Assembly (NCBI GenBank): GCA_001798455.1
Contig: MGSI01000003.1
Coordinates: forward strand, 1 to 9,937
Source: Deltaproteobacteria bacterium RIFCSPLOWO2_02_FULL_57_26
GTDB taxonomy: Bacteria; Desulfobacterota; Binatia; UBA9968
Reading direction: 5' to 3'
DNA: 9,937 bases
Position numbers and translations under genes: made by a program. The notes beneath the pieces were generated by a model that ran no database searches, was not told where the DNA came from, and saw only the letters and a list, made by a program, of their open reading frames with translations. Positions 6,703 to 9,937 of this stretch are shown here, piece by piece. How positions within the stretch are numbered: position 1 is the first letter of the stretch; the number at the start of each line of letters is the position of its first letter.

Positions 6703-7785
6703 ATGAAGACATTCCGAAACAAAGTGGACCCTGGGATGGGTTTGCGCCCGTGGTTTCGTGGAAGACGCGGCCTCTTATCTGTCGGTTTCTTTGTGGTCGA
6801 GCTTGTCCTAGGAGCCCACGCGCTCGCCGCGCCGCCGAGGGGGGTAATCGACGCCGCGAACAAGGAAGGCGAAGTTCGCCTTTACTGGACAAACACGGCG
6901 ACGGACACGTGGCGCCAGCGCTTCCAGGATGCGTTAAATCAGCAATTTGGCACCAATATAACCATCAGGGACACGCGCGGCGCCGACTGGGGGCGTGACA
7001 CCACGAAGGTTGTAGCCGAGAACTTGGCGGGGCAAAAGCCGGCGTGGGACGTTATGCTCACTACGGAAGCGCACCACAACGATCTCTATCAGGCTGGCTT
7101 GCTCGGCCATCACAAGTGGGTGGAATTCTTCGACGTGCCTCCTCAAGCGGTGATGTTCAACGGAGGGGCGTATGCCTTCGCGCACCAGGTGGCCTTGCCG
7201 ATGTACAACACCAACCTGGTTAAAGGACCGGACATCCCGAAGAAATGGGAGGATATTTTGAATTCTAAGTTCAATGAAAAAATCGGGGTCCATGTGGCCA
7301 CCCACCACTGGGCGCGGCTCTCCCAGACCTGGGGTGAGGAGAGGACAACTCAGTTTGTGAAGCGCTTGGCTGATATGAAACCTAGACTTGGTACCCTGGC
7401 CGATCTCAACCAGCGTCTCCATATCGGTGAGGTCCTTCTCCTGGCCACACAGACCGATACTTTCATGAGGGTATCTCGCATCCGCAAAGCGCCGGTGAAA
7501 TGGGCAGAGGACGTCGAGCCAATTCTCCTCCAGACCATGACCGTTGGTCCCATCAAAGGCTCATCTAACCCTAACGCTGCTCTTCTCTTCGCTGGTTTCC
7601 TCGCAAGCAAGAAGGGGCATGATCTCTGGCAAGAGTTGCAGGAGCAGAGCTCCATTTTCGTCAAGGGGTCGCCCTACTGGAATTTCGTTCAAGGGAAAGA
7701 GGTTGTCGTTTTAAAGGAGGACTTCATGGCGAAGGAGCTGCAGCGTCGCGCCGAAAAATATGGCGCCATGATAGGCTACCGCTAG
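6703..7785 (+). CDS. Extracellular solute-binding protein (ABC-type, iron/polyamine-like binding fold)
   Basis: A 360-residue secreted binding protein. ATG 6703 is chosen because AAAGGAGG (6687-6694) lies 8 nt upstream; the frame is open 22 codons further up but without an SD. The N terminus is basic (RPWFRGRRG, 15-23), followed by a hydrophobic core (about 24-39) and a likely signal peptidase I site at ALA-A (40-43). There is no lipobox, and the RR pair does not match a full Tat motif. The mature start, VIDAANKEGEVRLYWTNTA, is characteristic of SBP_bac-type ABC binding proteins (the ANKEGxVxxY beta strand). KKWEDILNSKFNEKIGVH (205-222) matches the W-x-D-L-L-x-P-K-x-K-G-K-I region of that family. 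SSNPNAALLFAGFLASKKG (290-308) is the conserved helix near the C terminus. No permease or ATPase gene is adjacent, so the transporter partner is unknown, and the ligand cannot be assigned. Confidence 0.85.
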   Translation: MKTFRNKVDPGMGLRPWFRGRRGLLSVGFFVVELVLGAHALAAPPRGVIDAANKEGEVRLYWTNTATDTWRQRFQDALNQQFGTNITIRDTRGADWGRDTTKVVAENLAGQKPAWDVMLTTEAHHNDLYQAGLLGHHKWVEFFDVPPQAVMFNGGAYAFAHQVALPMYNTNLVKGPDIPKKWEDILNSKFNEKIGVHVATHHWARLSQTWGEERTTQFVKRLADMKPRLGTLADLNQRLHIGEVLLLATQTDTFMRVSRIRKAPVKWAEDVEPILLQTMTVGPIKGSSNPNAALLFAGFLASKKGHDLWQELQEQSSIFVKGSPYWNFVQGKEVVVLKEDFMAKELQRRAEKYGAMIGYR

Positions 7786-7883
7786 GAGCATTCGGTTGCG
7801 CCCCATCAAGGGCGGCGCGAAAGAATAAGAACGACGGAGAATTTGGTCCCGGTCCCGAAGAGAATATGCGAGGAGGATAAAGC

Positions 7884-8756
7884 GTGGTACTAAAGACAGT
7901 AGGGATCCTTAGCCTTGGAGAGATGGGGGAACAGTGGGCCCGCGTTCTCGCTTTCCACGGGGTCTGTGTATGCACCTGCAGCAGCGGGCGAAGTCCCTGT
8001 ACTTTAGAGGCCGCGCAGCGCTGCGGCGCATTGGAAATGGAGAACGTAGAGGCCCTTGTGCAAGCGAGCGACCTGATCGTTTCCCTGGTACCGGCGCAGG
8101 CTTCCCTGGAGGTGGGCCGCAGGGTTGCTGAGGCCATGAAGAGGACTGGCAGCCGCCCCCTATTTCTGGAATCTAATGGCATCTCCCCTGCCAGGGCTGA
8201 GGAAATTGCCGGCCTGGTGGCCGAAGCAGGGGGAGATTGCGTTGACGGCGGAGTCATCGGGCCAGCCTCCCAGTTGACCCAAGGGACCTTTACTGTCCTC
8301 TCCGGACCCCGGGCCTCTGAACTGGAAACTCTAGGTTCGCTAGGTCTTTCGGTCGAGGTGGTCGGTGACAAGGTAGGCCAAGCTTCGGCCCTCAAGATGC
8401 TGAACATAGGACTGTTCCATGGACTAACGACGCTCATGCTCGAACTCTTGTTTGGGGCCCGTCGGCTGGGCATCCTGCCCCAGGCTCTGACGCTCTACTC
8501 GCGTAGACTGCCAGAACTATTTGAACGGCTCCCGCCTCTGGTTAAGAACACGCCGCGGCAGGCAGAGCGTCGAGCACATGAGATGGCCGAACTCCTGGAG
8601 ATATTTGCAAATGTCGATTTCGGCCCTCACAGCCTTGCGGCCAGTCGTGACATCCTGAGCGAGATCGCCCGCGCGGCCCCCTCACAGGCCCAAGAATGGA
8701 ACGAAACGATAACGAGATTCACGGAATTTAGGTCCGGCCGCACTTCCGCAACCTAA
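7884..8756 (+). CDS. NAD(P)-binding 6-phosphogluconate/3-hydroxyisobutyrate dehydrogenase-like protein (DUF1932 type)
   Basis: 290 residues starting at GTG 7884, with AGGAGG (7871-7876) 7 nt upstream. The N-terminal Rossmann domain begins TVGILSLGEMGEQWA (5-19). The first glycine of the usual GxGxxG is Ser10, as occurs in the DUF1932 branch. After the second strand, SSGRS (33-37) replaces the acidic residue of NAD-specific enzymes, so NADP(H) is likely. SDLIVSLVPAQASLEV (62-77) and DGGVIGPASQ (121-130) follow the family pattern. In the all-helical C-terminal domain GQASALKMLNIG (165-176) supplies the expected catalytic Lys171 and Asn174. A cluster of cysteines (28, 30, 32, 39, 47) sits at the cofactor-binding loop. 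It lies 98 nt after the binding-protein gene on the same strand, possibly co-transcribed. It presumably oxidises or reduces a beta-hydroxy acid; the substrate is unknown. Confidence 0.85.
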   Translation: MVLKTVGILSLGEMGEQWARVLAFHGVCVCTCSSGRSPCTLEAAQRCGALEMENVEALVQASDLIVSLVPAQASLEVGRRVAEAMKRTGSRPLFLESNGISPARAEEIAGLVAEAGGDCVDGGVIGPASQLTQGTFTVLSGPRASELETLGSLGLSVEVVGDKVGQASALKMLNIGLFHGLTTLMLELLFGARRLGILPQALTLYSRRLPELFERLPPLVKNTPRQAERRAHEMAELLEIFANVDFGPHSLAASRDILSEIARAAPSQAQEWNETITRFTEFRSGRTSAT

Positions 8757-8769
8757 CAGCAGGCACGGT

Positions 8770-9937
8770 TCAACGAACGTTGCGTTTGCCTCCCACGTCG
8801 GCGCGCAATTTTTGTGTTTGTTCCCAGTCGATGGTTCGGCTCTTCGGATCGATCACCACCTTGTAGATCTCCCGCGCCGTCTCCGGCGTGACCAGCTCGT
8901 TGATATAGACATCGTCCCACACGGCCTGCGGGTCGCGCTCCTCGGGCCGTCCCACGCCGCCGCCACCGCCGGTGTCCTTGACGATGTGGTCGCCGGCCTT
9001 GAGCTGGTGGAGTCGATGCACTTTGGCCTGAATTCTCTCCCCGTTGCGCACGATGTAGCAGCGGTTCGGTGGGGTGGATTTGCCGCCTAGAGCGCCGTGG
9101 CTGAAGGTGGTCTCGCCCTGACCGGCGCCAGTGTGCATCCCGGCCTCACCTCCCAGGTTGACCGCTTCCCAGTGAAATCCCGGCCCGCCCCGCCACTTGC
9201 CGGCGCCGGAGGAGTCCATGCGGAACTGTCGGCTGACGACCTTCCAGGGATACTTGATCTCCACGTCCTCTGTGTTGGGTCGGGAGATCTCCCCCAGCGT
9301 GCCGATCGAAGCCGAACCTTGGTAGCCATCGTAGTCCGCTACCGCGCCCGCACCGCCTTCGGCGTGGTATCCCGGCATGACGTAGAGGCCTCCGGTGCGG
9401 GGATCAATGCCGTAGATATACTGTCCGTAGCGCCGTCCCCAACCCGCCGCAGCCCGATTCGGCACTGCCTCCGACATCGCCATCATCACCGCCTCGAGGA
9501 TGTTGCCACCCATATTGACCGGCGCGCCGCCCATCGGCGCGGGATACTTCGCGTTGACCACCAACCCTTCAGGCGCGATCACGGTGATCGCCCGCATCGT
9601 CCCCTCATTGTGATACTCCGCCAGGGCAGGATCGAAGAAAAGAATCGATGACGCGACCGCATTGCTGTAGGTGCTTGGGTAGCTGCAGTTGACGAAGCCG
9701 CGGCGCTGCTTGTCGCTCTTGGAGAAATCAAGCGTCAGCTCGTCTCCTTTGATCGTGGCTTCGCAGCGCACCGTCACGGGCACGTCCAGCTCGTAACCGT
9801 CGTCGTCGGTCGAGGACTCCCCGTAGTAAGTTCCATCCGGCATCTTCTCAATGCAGGCGCGTACGGCGCGCTCGGTGCGCTCCTGCATGACCGAGATGCA
9901 GCTCTGGACCGTCTCGATCCCGTACCGGCCGACCAGC
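8770..9937 (-). CDS. hyuB: Hydantoinase B/oxoprolinase family protein, copy 3 (C-terminal part, cut by window edge)
   Basis: This is the C-terminal 388 residues of a third leftward HyuB; its start lies beyond the right edge. The frame stays open through the edge (LVGRYGIETVQSCISVM before MQERTERAV), exactly as in copy 1. Apart from the last residues it aligns to copy 1 with essentially no gaps and roughly 85% identity by eye, including NCSYPSTYS, KYPAPMGGAP, DSSGAG, HTGAGQGETTFSHG and the family signature KDTGGGGGVGRPEERDP. It is clearly a diverged paralogue, not an assembly copy: substitutions are scattered (for example WGYDGYQGCASSAS in copy 1 versus ADYDGYQGSASIGT here). Its last codons face the stop of the dehydrogenase gene 13 nt away. 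No hyuA or ubiD follows it, so it is either the last gene of a second hyu operon to the right or a solitary copy. Confidence 0.93.
   Translation of the reverse strand, partial: LVGRYGIETVQSCISVMQERTERAVRACIEKMPDGTYYGESSTDDDGYELDVPVTVRCEATIKGDELTLDFSKSDKQRRGFVNCSYPSTYSNAVASSILFFDPALAEYHNEGTMRAITVIAPEGLVVNAKYPAPMGGAPVNMGGNILEAVMMAMSEAVPNRAAAGWGRRYGQYIYGIDPRTGGLYVMPGYHAEGGAGAVADYDGYQGSASIGTLGEISRPNTEDVEIKYPWKVVSRQFRMDSSGAGKWRGGPGFHWEAVNLGGEAGMHTGAGQGETTFSHGALGGKSTPPNRCYIVRNGERIQAKVHRLHQLKAGDHIVKDTGGGGGVGRPEERDPQAVWDDVYINELVTPETAREIYKVVIDPKSRTIDWEQTQKLRADVGGKRNVR

Noticed and set aside
7799..7814. Hairpin CGCCC-CATCAA-GGGCG between the binding-protein and dehydrogenase genes
   Set aside because: Only a 5-bp stem with no following T-tract, so it is not a convincing terminator; the two genes may still be co-transcribed.
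8771..8782. Inverted repeat CAACG-AA-CGTTG at the convergent gene ends
   Set aside because: Five-bp arms with a 2-nt loop and no T-run; too small for a bidirectional terminator and inside the hyuB3 coding end.
1..9937. Insertion sequences, CRISPR arrays, tRNA or rRNA genes
   Set aside because: No transposase-like frame, regularly spaced short repeats or RNA-gene signatures were seen on either strand; the only large repeats are the hyuB paralogues.

Overview
This window looks like a catabolic region of a fairly GC-rich, uncultured-type Gram-negative bacterium. The grounds are a Sec-type periplasmic binding protein, purine-rich Shine-Dalgarno sites, a good sigma-54 (-24/-12) promoter match and tightly packed operons. 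Soil proteobacterium-like or Rokubacteria/NC10/Tectomicrobia-like lineages are guesses from gene content only; no rRNA, tRNA or lineage marker is present.

Layout. Positions 1-6052 are one leftward operon. In transcription order it holds hyuB copy 1 (complete, 6052-4289), a UbiD-family prenylated-FMN decarboxylase (4268-2724), hyuA (2706-640) and hyuB copy 2 (starts at 635 and runs off the left edge). The genes are separated by only 4-20 nt and are probably translationally coupled. Positions 6053-6702 are an AT-richer divergent intergenic region. It contains a strong sigma-54-type promoter match for the leftward operon, a weaker sigma-54-like match facing right, and a sigma-70-like promoter just upstream of the next gene. 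Two rightward genes follow: an extracytoplasmic solute-binding protein (6703-7785) and an NAD(P)-dependent beta-hydroxyacid-dehydrogenase-like protein of the DUF1932 type (7884-8756). A third hyuB (C-terminal two thirds, leftward) starts 13 nt after the latter and runs off the right edge.

How it may work together (inference). The binding protein would capture a substrate in the periplasm, although no permease is present here. HyuA and HyuB form ATP-dependent amidohydrolase (hydantoinase/5-oxoprolinase) or carboxylase (acetone/acetophenone carboxylase) complexes. The UbiD protein would carry out a reversible (de)carboxylation, and all six metal and catalytic positions can be matched to those of Aspergillus niger Fdc1. 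The dehydrogenase may act on a downstream hydroxy acid.

The standout feature is the architecture: one hyuA and one ubiD with two in-operon hyuB paralogues about 90% identical to each other over the shared part, plus a third close hyuB nearby. UbiD is sandwiched between hyuB and hyuA, under an apparent sigma-54 promoter. The substrate cannot be read from the sequence.
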